Shown one piece after another: positions 6,180 to 11,683 of a stretch of DNA of 11,683 nt. The notes beneath the pieces were generated by a model. The model saw nothing but the letters and a program-made list of their open reading frames with translations. It was not told the origin of the DNA and did no database searches. The DNA is taken from contig DCDB01000209.1 in assembly GCA_002316215.1 (NCBI GenBank), positions 1 through 11,683 of the forward strand, in the 5' to 3' direction. The translations under genes were made by a program, and so were the position numbers. Source of the DNA: Lachnospiraceae bacterium UBA1066. GTDB lineage: Bacteria; Bacillota; Clostridia; Lachnospirales; Lachnospiraceae. How positions within the stretch are numbered: position 1 is the first letter of the stretch; every line of letters starts with the position of its first letter.

Positions 6180-7016
6180 TTATTCAGGCCCGTCTCTGTA
6201 TTTCTTTGCGGGGATTCCGGCATATTTTTTAAATGACCGGCAGAAATAATTGTAATCGGAAAATCCGACCATGTCTGAAATCTGTGTGACCGGCAGATCC
6301 GTATCGCGGAGGAGCTTTTTAGCCTCCGCGATACGCAGTGAACGGATATGCTCCGCGATTCCGCATCTGTAATATAAGCTGCACACTTCATAAAGCCTGG
6401 TCTTGCTGATACCCAGATACTCCGTTATGGTCTTTACGGAAAGATTTTCCGAAAGATGTTCACGGATATACTGATCCATATTCCGGGTAAAAATATCCCG
6501 CTTTATGTGTATTGTGTTCTTCAGGATGAGATAGAAGGTGCAGGCTTCCATGATTTTTGCGGCAGCCTTAATCTGCCCGCTGTTCTTTATGGGGATATCT
6601 TCCGCCATGGAAAATATTTCCCCGGCTTCTTTTTTTACCGGCCCGGTATTTTTCCTTAAGATTTCTGACAGAGCTTCGGTATCTGCTGCATCTGAGATCT
6701 GGCCGAACATCATGTAGCCGATAACTTCACCGCTGTCCATAAGCGGGGCTGCGGCTTCAATCAGGCCGGCATGGCAATGATAGATGACCAGATGCTTTTC
6801 TTTTTGGCATTTCTGAAATGAGGTGCGGTCACTCTCATCGCACTGTTTTCTGGCCGTATTGTTATTTTTCATGATCTGGCAGAATCTGCAGTGCGTATGC
6901 GGATAGGAAATAAGTTCATGGTAATTCTGGTCAAAAAGAACAATGCGGATTCCTGTCAGCAGAAAGAAATCCTCCATCAGTTCTTTCATTTCATTTTCAC
7001 TGTATTCCAAATGCAT
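6180..7016 (-). CDS. PocR-domain AraC family transcriptional regulator
   Basis: A 278-residue one-component regulator. Residues about 5-165 form a PocR sensor domain, with its Cys/His pattern: C43 and C46 (HCRFC), C59, C70, C81 (YHCHAGLIEAAAPL), then a GYMMFGQ strand. The C-terminal 100 residues are an AraC double helix-turn-helix (RIAEAKKLLRDTDLPVTQIS, then FSDYNYFCRSFKKYAGIPAKKYR). PocR domains were proposed to sense small hydrocarbon derivatives; the founder responds to 1,2-propanediol. The start is ATG at 7016 (minus strand), with GGGAGGA four bases upstream (7021-7027 on the plus strand). It is divergent from the aldolase-isomerase-kinase operon, so it most likely controls that operon, probably as an activator responding to the sugar or a breakdown product. 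Odd point: a perfect 13-bp inverted repeat lies within its HTH-coding part. Confidence 0.93.
   Translation of the reverse strand: MHLEYSENEMKELMEDFFLLTGIRIVLFDQNYHELISYPHTHCRFCQIMKNNNTARKQCDESDRTSFQKCQKEKHLVIYHCHAGLIEAAAPLMDSGEVIGYMMFGQISDAADTEALSEILRKNTGPVKKEAGEIFSMAEDIPIKNSGQIKAAAKIMEACTFYLILKNTIHIKRDIFTRNMDQYIREHLSENLSVKTITEYLGISKTRLYEVCSLYYRCGIAEHIRSLRIAEAKKLLRDTDLPVTQISDMVGFSDYNYFCRSFKKYAGIPAKKYRDGPE
6300..6335 (-). repeat. 13-bp perfect inverted repeat inside the AraC-type regulator gene
   Basis: CGTATCGCGGAGG (6300-6312) and CCTCCGCGATACG (6323-6335) are exact reverse complements around a 10-base AT-rich loop. In the gene's sense it encodes RIAEAKKLLRDT, the conserved helix of the first HTH. 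The protein motif is ordinary for AraC proteins, so it is the codon choice that makes the hairpin. It would form a very stable stem in the regulator mRNA. Confidence 0.9.
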
Positions 7017-7195
7017 ATTATCCTCCCGGCTTCGTTCTTTCCCGAATGACCATACCTTATCATAATCTGTAAAAAAATAAAAGATTTCGGAAGAATTTAC
7101 AGTTTTCCGGACAGAAGTATCTATTATTCGGAAGTGTAAGGGGGTATTCTTACCTTAAAAGTGATGCGGAGACTGTATCCGCGCAAGGAGGGGAA
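7017..7195. promoter_or_regulatory. divergent control region between regulator and sugar operon
   Basis: This 179-bp region must hold promoters for both directions. TTCGGAAG occurs twice (7086-7093 and 7127-7134), 41 bp apart, about four helical turns, which fits a direct-repeat AraC-type operator. For the plus strand, TTTACA (7096-7101) and TATTAT (7122-7127) resemble -35 and -10 but sit 20 bp apart, too wide to be convincing. For the minus strand, TATGAT (complement of 7059-7064) is a possible -10. Small hairpins occur at 7136-7153 (GTAAG/CTTAC) and 7166-7182 (GCGGA/TCCGC), the latter three bases before the AAGGAGGGG ribosome site (7185-7193) of the aldolase gene. I found no clear catabolite-repression (cre) site. 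Confidence 0.45.
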
Positions 7196-8065
7196 ATGTT
7201 AGTTAATCTGAAAGAAATCCTGAAAATAGCAGAAGAAAAATCCTTTGCCGTCGGTTCCTTTAATACTCCGGATTACGAAGCGCTGGAAGGCATTATCGCG
7301 GCGGCCGAAGAACTGAAGATGCCGGTCATTATCCAGCACGCCCAGTGTCATGAAGGAATTATCCCATTGAAGGAAGCGGCGCCTCTTATGCTTGCGGCGG
7401 CGAAGAAAGCGGATGTTCCTGTTTGTGTGCATCTGGATCACGGCGAGACACTGGAGTACCTGAAGGAAGCGCTGGAGCTGGGCTTTACGTCCATTATGTA
7501 CGACGGTTCCACGCTGCCGTATGATGAGAACCTGGAAAATACGATAAAAGCCTCCGGAATGGCACACGCTGCCGGCGCTTCCATCGAGGCGGAGCTTGGC
7601 TCTATGGGGCGGAGGGAATCCGGTTCGGGTGACCGGACAGGCTCCGAGGATGAATCGAAGATTTATACAGATCCGATTCTGGCGAAAGATTTTGTGGCCA
7701 AAACGAAGCTTGATGCTCTTGCCTGCTCTTTCGGGACGACGCACGGAATTTATCTGACGGAGCCGAAACTGGATTTTACCGTCGTAGAGCGTGTTCGGAA
7801 AGAAACAGGAGGCATTCCGGTCGTCATGCACGGAGGTTCCGGAGTCACAGAGGAGGGCTTCCGGTCAGCTATTCTTGCCGGTGTCCGTAAGATCAACTAT
7901 TTTACCTACATGGATAAATCCGGCGGGACTGCCGCAGCGGATTGGATCAGGAACCTGCCGGAAGGCAAGCCTGTGTTCTTTACGGATCTTGCAGTCGCGG
8001 CGAGGAAGGCCATGAAGGAAAATGTGAAGCAGGCAATCCGTATCTTCGGAATGATGGAAGGATGA
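7196..8065 (+). CDS. class II (Zn-dependent) ketose-phosphate aldolase, FBA/GatY-like
   Basis: A 289-residue TIM-barrel aldolase of the FbaA/GatY/KbaY superfamily, close to the roughly 285 residues of GatY/KbaY. Catalytic D81 and Zn ligand H82 lie in VHLDHGET. Further Zn ligands are H183 (TTHGIY) and H212 (VMHGGSG). I recall D82, H83, H180 and H208 in the tagatose-bisphosphate aldolases, so the spacing agrees. EAELG (E131/E133) and the phosphate loop GGSG are present. The usual NxDT phosphate motif reads NYFTYM (N234, T237), keeping Asn and Thr but altering the rest; this suggests a divergent substrate specificity. It should cleave a phosphorylated ketose to DHAP plus an aldehyde. First gene of the operon, with AAGGAGGGG three bases before ATG 7196. 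Fructose- or tagatose-bisphosphate are possible substrates, but the neighbouring isomerase and kinase argue for a dedicated sugar pathway. Confidence 0.9.
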   Translation: MLVNLKEILKIAEEKSFAVGSFNTPDYEALEGIIAAAEELKMPVIIQHAQCHEGIIPLKEAAPLMLAAAKKADVPVCVHLDHGETLEYLKEALELGFTSIMYDGSTLPYDENLENTIKASGMAHAAGASIEAELGSMGRRESGSGDRTGSEDESKIYTDPILAKDFVAKTKLDALACSFGTTHGIYLTEPKLDFTVVERVRKETGGIPVVMHGGSGVTEEGFRSAILAGVRKINYFTYMDKSGGTAAADWIRNLPEGKPVFFTDLAVAARKAMKENVKQAIRIFGMMEG

Positions 8066-8088
8066 TGCATAAAATGGAGAAGAAAAAA

Positions 8089-9483
8089 ATGACGTTTGCT
8101 CTTGCTTTCTGCAACCGCGGCTTCATGCCCGGTGAATTGATTTACGGAGCAAGAGACGACATGATAAAGGCAGTTACGGATGCCGGGTACGGTTATCTTG
8201 CAATGGATAAGGATGCGACGAGATACGGCGGTATCGAGACGAGGGAGGAAGGCCGGCTTTATGCAAAGTGGCTGAAGGAACATGAAGGAGAGTATGACGG
8301 GGTTATTTTTTCCATGCCGATTTTTGCAGATGAAAACGGAGCCGTGACAGCGCTTCAGGATGCCGGCGTGCCGGTCCTTCTTCAGGCATATCCGGACGAA
8401 ATCGGAAAGATGGATTTTGCGCACAGGCGGGATGCCTTCTGCGGAAAATTTTCGGTAACGGATGTCTTCACACAGTACGGACTGCCCTTTACAGTCCTGA
8501 AGCCGCACGTTGTGCATCCTCTGTCGGAAGCATTTGCGCAGAACCTGAAGGATTTTGCTGCCATCTGCCGTGTTGTGAATGGAATGAAGCGTTTTACAGT
8601 CGGATGTATCGGAGCCAGGACAACGGCTTTTAAGACAACGCGCTTCGATGAGCTGACGCTGCAGAAATACGGAATCACTGTGGAATCCTTCGATCTTTCA
8701 GAATTGATTTATAAGGTGGGGCAGTACAAAGACGACGATGAAAAAGTACTGGAGAAAGAAAAGCGTCTGACGAGTTACACGGACTTTTCAAAAGTCCCGT
8801 CATCCAACCGTAAAACCCTGGCGAAGATTTCAGTCGTTATCGACGACTATATCGCGGAATACCGCCTGGATGCGCTTACCCTGCGCTGCTGGAATGAAAT
8901 GGAGACCATCCTGCGCGTCTGTCCCTGTGTTCTTTTAAGCGAGCTGAACGACCGGGGAATCCCTGCTTTCTGCGAGATCGATCTTTGCTCGGCACTTACG
9001 ATGCGGGCGATGATGCTGGAGAGTGAGGAGCCTGCGGCCGTTCTCGACTGGAACAATAATTACGGCGATGATGAAAATAAGGTCATCCTGTTTCATTGCG
9101 GTCCGGTAGCCCAGTCTCTTATGACGGCGATGGGAACCGTGACGGAGCATAAGATGTTTGCTAAGGGCGACCCCGGCTCCGGATGGGGAACCAATGAAGG
9201 CAGAATCCGTTCCTTCCCGATGACCTTTGCAAATTGTCAGACCAGGGACGGAAAACTGGTTGTCTATGCCAGTAATGCGGAATTTACGGATGATGCGATT
9301 GAAGACGGATACTTCGGATGTGCAGGCGTCGCAAAGATACCGGATCTTCAGAATAAGCTGATCCGCCTTGCAAGAGGAGGCTTTAAGCATCATACTTCGG
9401 TCGGTGTCGGCTGTCAGAAAGAAATCCTGAGGGAAGCCTTTACGACATACCTTCATTATGACTGGGTTGACATTGACAGCTGA
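8089..9483 (+). CDS. L-fucose isomerase-like protein (L-fucose/L-arabinose isomerase fold)
   Basis: A protein of about 464 residues related to L-fucose isomerase but shorter than E. coli FucI (about 591). Motifs in order are NRGFMPGELI at the start, CIGARTTAFKTTRFDE in the middle, CEID and DWNNNYGDD, HCGP, and FKHHTSVGVG near the end. E296 and D320 are 24 residues apart, the same spacing as the Mn ligands E337 and D361 of FucI, and H434 or H435 would be the third ligand. So it is predicted to be a metal-dependent aldose-ketose isomerase in the cytoplasm; the sugar is unknown. Start choice is uncertain: ATG 8089 has GGAG nine bases upstream and begins at the conserved strand. ATGs at 8062, 8065 and 8074 are in frame, the first overlapping the aldolase stop by four bases. 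Translation is probably coupled to the aldolase. Confidence 0.87.
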   Translation: MTFALAFCNRGFMPGELIYGARDDMIKAVTDAGYGYLAMDKDATRYGGIETREEGRLYAKWLKEHEGEYDGVIFSMPIFADENGAVTALQDAGVPVLLQAYPDEIGKMDFAHRRDAFCGKFSVTDVFTQYGLPFTVLKPHVVHPLSEAFAQNLKDFAAICRVVNGMKRFTVGCIGARTTAFKTTRFDELTLQKYGITVESFDLSELIYKVGQYKDDDEKVLEKEKRLTSYTDFSKVPSSNRKTLAKISVVIDDYIAEYRLDALTLRCWNEMETILRVCPCVLLSELNDRGIPAFCEIDLCSALTMRAMMLESEEPAAVLDWNNNYGDDENKVILFHCGPVAQSLMTAMGTVTEHKMFAKGDPGSGWGTNEGRIRSFPMTFANCQTRDGKLVVYASNAEFTDDAIEDGYFGCAGVAKIPDLQNKLIRLARGGFKHHTSVGVGCQKEILREAFTTYLHYDWVDIDS

Positions 9484-9500
9484 TCCGAAAGGAGAACGGA

Positions 9501-10985
9501 ATGCTGATTGGCGGATTGGATATAGGAACAACCGGATGCAAGCTGACGCTTTTTAATGAAGAGGGGAAAAGAATCCATAAAGAATACTCTGATTATCCGG
9601 TGATGCGTTCTTCCGGTATTCATGAAGTGGATGCGGAAGCCATTTTCGAAGGCGTAAAGAAGGTGCTTCGCGGAACGGCAGGGCAGTATCCCAAAATAGC
9701 CGGTATCGGCGTGACGAGCTTCGGTGAAACTTTTGTTATGACGGATGAAAGCGGCAAACCGCTGCGGCCGGCTATGCTTTATACCGATCCGCGGGGAAAA
9801 GAGCAGTGCGAACGGCTTTGTAAAAAAATTGATCCCAAAAAGGCAGCAGAGATTTCGGGCGTTAAACCGCATGAAATGTATTCCCTGCCGAAGCTTATGT
9901 GGATCAAAGAAAATGAACCGGAACTTTATGCAAAGGCGAAACATGTTTTCCTGATGGAGGATTATATTGTCTTTCTGCTGACCGGAAAGGCAGCAATCGA
10001 TTATTCCCTTGCAGCAAGGACGATGGGGTTTGATATCCGGAAGCTTTGCTGGAGCAGAGAAATATTCGATGCAGCCGGAATTGACGCGGATCTTCTGTCA
10101 AAGCCCGTACCGGCGGGAACCATGGCCGGTACGGTTACGGCCGAAGCCTCGCATCTGACAGGGCTTGGAACAGAAACGAAAATAGTATATATCAGTCATG
10201 ATCAGATTGCAGCTGCTGTCGGAGCCGGCGTCTTTGATTCTGCAAGCGCGGTAGACGGTGCCGGAACGGTAGAATGTATAACGCCGGTTTACGACAGCGT
10301 CCCTGACATGGAAGTCATGACAAGAGGAAACTATGCCGTTGTGCCGTATGTGATTCCGGGAAAATATGTCTGTTATGCTTTCTCCTATACCGGCGGAGCG
10401 CTTATAAAATGGTGTCTGGATACGATTGCAAAGAAAGAAAAGGAAGAGGCGGAACAAGAGAAAACAACGGTAAATGAATTGCTGGAATCCCGTTCAGAAA
10501 GTCCGACAGGCCTGCTTGTCCTGCCGCATTTTGCCGGTGCGGCGACACCGTACATGGACACCGGGTCCAAAGGCGCCATACTGGGTCTTACGGAAGAGAC
10601 AACGGCGGCGGATATTTACAGGGCCTGCATGGAAGGCGTTGCCTATGAGATGCTGCTTAATCTGGAATATCTGAAGGATTCGGGAATTCATTTCCAAAAC
10701 CTTCGGGCGACCGGAGGCGGTGCGCACTCTGTGGAATGGATGCAAATGAAGGCGGATATTCTGAACATGAGAATTACATCGCTTGATATCGTAGACGCCG
10801 GAACAGTGGGAAGCGCAATGCTGACGGGAATTGCCATCGGATGTTTTGAAAATCTTGGGCAGGCGGCGGATATCATGGTTCACGAGGCTGCTGTCTATAG
10901 TCCGGATGAGGAGAAACATCGCCGGTATATGGATATTTATAAACGCTACCGGAAACTGTATGAAGCAGTGCGGGGACTTGTATAA
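9501..10985 (+). CDS. FGGY-family sugar kinase (xylulokinase-like)
   Basis: A 494-residue kinase with the two actin-like domains of the FGGY family. The N-terminal phosphate loop is GLDIGTTGCKLTL, followed by GVTSFGETFVM and a TDPRG substrate strand. The catalytic Asp is D234 in SHDQ, then GAGTVE, and the C-terminal ATP-site motif is ATGGGAHSVEWMQMKADIL. Length fits xylulo-, rhamnulo- or fuculokinases. It should phosphorylate the ketose made by the upstream isomerase; position (C1 or C5) and sugar are not readable from sequence. Classic xylulokinases usually show GGGDN where this has SHDQ, so a non-xylulose substrate is plausible (inference). GAAAGGAG six bases before ATG 9501, 17 bp after the isomerase stop, supports a single operon. 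It is the last gene before a strong terminator. Confidence 0.92.
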   Translation: MLIGGLDIGTTGCKLTLFNEEGKRIHKEYSDYPVMRSSGIHEVDAEAIFEGVKKVLRGTAGQYPKIAGIGVTSFGETFVMTDESGKPLRPAMLYTDPRGKEQCERLCKKIDPKKAAEISGVKPHEMYSLPKLMWIKENEPELYAKAKHVFLMEDYIVFLLTGKAAIDYSLAARTMGFDIRKLCWSREIFDAAGIDADLLSKPVPAGTMAGTVTAEASHLTGLGTETKIVYISHDQIAAAVGAGVFDSASAVDGAGTVECITPVYDSVPDMEVMTRGNYAVVPYVIPGKYVCYAFSYTGGALIKWCLDTIAKKEKEEAEQEKTTVNELLESRSESPTGLLVLPHFAGAATPYMDTGSKGAILGLTEETTAADIYRACMEGVAYEMLLNLEYLKDSGIHFQNLRATGGGAHSVEWMQMKADILNMRITSLDIVDAGTVGSAMLTGIAIGCFENLGQAADIMVHEAAVYSPDEEKHRRYMDIYKRYRKLYEAVRGLV

Positions 10986-10993
10986 AAAATGGA

Positions 10994-11022
10994 GCGGACA
11001 TCCTTCGGATTGCCGCGTCCGC
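10994..11022 (+). other. hairpin following the kinase gene
   Basis: GCGGAC (10994-10999) pairs with GTCCGC (11017-11022) just after the kinase stop and 7 bases before the main terminator. There is no T-run of its own; it may stabilise the mRNA end. Confidence 0.4.
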
Positions 11023-11029
11023 AAGTGCG

Positions 11030-11069
11030 AATATCACAGACCATAGAAAATATGGCTGTGATATTTTTT
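11030..11069 (+). terminator. intrinsic terminator of the aldolase-isomerase-kinase operon
   Basis: AATATCACAG (11030-11039) pairs perfectly with CTGTGATATT (11056-11065). After a one-base bulge, CCATA (11041-11045) pairs with TATGG (11051-11055) around a GAAAA loop. The right arm runs into a stretch of T ending at 11069. The reverse strand has a matching A-rich/T-rich layout but no comparable gene to end there. Confidence 0.9.
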
Positions 11070-11298
11070 ACTATATGGCGCAGGCGTCAGGAGGTACTTT
11101 TGATTTATGCCTTATGTAAAAATCAGAGATAATAAATCATCTCTGAAAGGAAAGCTGTATTTCAAATATCTGTGAAATATGAAATAAAACAGTGAAATGT
11201 GATATAGATGATTCGGACGTTACATTACAATAACAAATAAGAGCGATAAGAGCAATAAGAATAAGGAGCAGTTTTTCAGGCTTTAGAAAGGGCAGGTT
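11070..11298 (+). promoter_or_regulatory. repeat-rich leader/promoter region of the GH2 gene
   Basis: This 229-bp region has no credible gene. It holds an 8-bp inverted repeat TCAGAGAT/ATCTCTGA (11123-11130 with 11139-11146). Two copies of a 14-base direct repeat follow, GTGAAATATGAAAT (11172-11185) and GTGAAATGTGATAT (11192-11205), with 12 of 14 bases identical and 20 bp apart. A 9-bp repeat (AATAAGAGC and variants, 11236-11262) comes last. The two-turn spacing of the direct repeat resembles AraC-type operators. TATAGA (11203-11208) could be a -10, but no fitting -35 is seen. The ribosome site for the next gene is probably GAAAGGG near 11286-11292. Confidence 0.45.
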
Positions 11299-11683
11299 AT
11301 GAGAAAACAATTATTTGGGGATGACTGGATCTTTAAAAATGAAAAGGGGATAACAAAAAAAGTTACTTTGCCGCATGATGCCATGCAGGAAGAGACAAGA
11401 AATGAAAAGGCTCCGTCCGGGAGCGGCGGTGCTTATTTTCCCGGAGGCTGCTATGAATATTCGAGAACCTTCATGGCGCCGGAAGAATGGAGAGACCGGG
11501 ATGTGATTCTGGAATTTGAGGGGATCTATCCGATGGCGGAGATCAGTCTGAACGGGTGCAAAGTCGGAAGCTGCAGCTACGGCTATTCCGGATATCGTTT
11601 TTTACTGGACAATCTGTCCTATGGCTCCGGGAACATCCTTAAAGTGACGGTAAATGGTTCCCAAAAACCGGACAGCCGCTCGT
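11299..11683 (+). CDS. glycoside hydrolase family 2 protein (beta-galactosidase-like, N-terminal part)
   Basis: The gene starts at ATG 11299, with a GAAAGGG ribosome site 6 bases upstream, and runs off the window end; 128 codons are visible. They match the N-terminal sugar-binding (jelly-roll) domain of GH2: GDDWIFKN, then LPHDAMQE, YFPGGCYEYSRTF, and EFEGIYPMAEISLNG followed by a glycine/tyrosine-rich GYSGY. The catalytic TIM barrel lies outside the window, so beta-galactosidase, beta-glucuronidase, beta-mannosidase or another GH2 activity cannot be told apart. There is no signal peptide, so it should act in the cytoplasm on imported oligosaccharides. A terminator separates it from the kinase gene, so it needs its own promoter. 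Confidence 0.88.
   Translation, partial: MRKQLFGDDWIFKNEKGITKKVTLPHDAMQEETRNEKAPSGSGGAYFPGGCYEYSRTFMAPEEWRDRDVILEFEGIYPMAEISLNGCKVGSCSYGYSGYRFLLDNLSYGSGNILKVTVNGSQKPDSRS

Noticed and set aside
7017..7195. Catabolite-repression (cre) site for the sugar operon
   Set aside because: No sequence close to the WTGNAANCGNWNNCW pattern was found by eye in this region.
8062..8065. ATGA overlap as the definite start of the isomerase gene
   Set aside because: The nearest ribosome-site-like bases (8056-8061) touch this ATG directly, leaving no spacing; ATG 8089 fits better with both GGAG spacing and the conserved N-terminus, although 8065 and 8074 remain possible.
1006..11104. Identical 13-mer AGGTACTTTTGAT at 1006-1018 and 11092-11104, both intergenic
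   Set aside because: By a simple random-sequence estimate, about one shared 13-mer pair is expected in a window this long, and the flanks do not match, so this is not evidence of a repeat family.
1..11683. CRISPR array, tRNA, rRNA or transposase
   Set aside because: The only tandem arrays have 9-, 12- and 14-bp units without spacers, and no RNA gene or transposase motif was seen on either strand.

Overview
The window looks like a chromosomal piece of a gut-type Firmicute, most likely a Lachnospiraceae-like Clostridium relative. This rests on AGGAGG-type ribosome sites, Gram-positive extended -10 sequences, a Bce-type peptide-antibiotic detoxification module, a PocR-AraC regulator and plant/host glycan-degrading enzymes. 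The assignment is inference from gene content and signals; no rRNA or tRNA is present to settle it. I see no insertion sequence, phage gene, tRNA or CRISPR array.

Left edge (1-1130): the 3' part of a GH78 alpha-L-rhamnosidase gene, followed by a hairpin-rich intergenic stretch that includes a 20-bp perfect inverted repeat.

Middle left (1200-6145): a Bce-type antimicrobial peptide sensing and resistance module. It has an OmpR-family response regulator, a short intramembrane-sensing histidine kinase, an ABC ATPase and a 10-TM permease with a large extracellular domain. Two different short tandem repeats bracket the regulator: a 14-bp array just upstream of its promoter and a 12-bp in-frame array at the kinase N-terminus. 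Between kinase and ATPase lies a compact control region. It has a TTACA-N4-TGTAA operator, a further half-site 20 bp downstream, a terminator for the regulator operon, and a candidate promoter whose -10 abuts the terminator T-tract. This fits the usual logic: the permease-ATPase complex and kinase sense the peptide, and the regulator activates transporter transcription.

Middle right (6180-10985): a PocR-domain AraC-family regulator on the minus strand is divergent from an operon of a Zn-dependent class II (FBA/GatY-type) aldolase, an L-fucose isomerase-like protein and an FGGY sugar kinase. Together they suggest aldose to ketose to phosphoketose to a triose phosphate plus an aldehyde. The sugar is not identifiable from sequence alone. 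Pairing an FBA-fold aldolase with an isomerase and kinase of fucose/rhamnose style is not the textbook arrangement. A strong terminator ends this operon.

Right edge (11070-11683): a repeat-rich leader and the 5' part of a GH2 glycosidase gene. Glycosidases on both flanks suggest the locus works in breakdown of a plant or host glycan, with the Bce module inserted between them.
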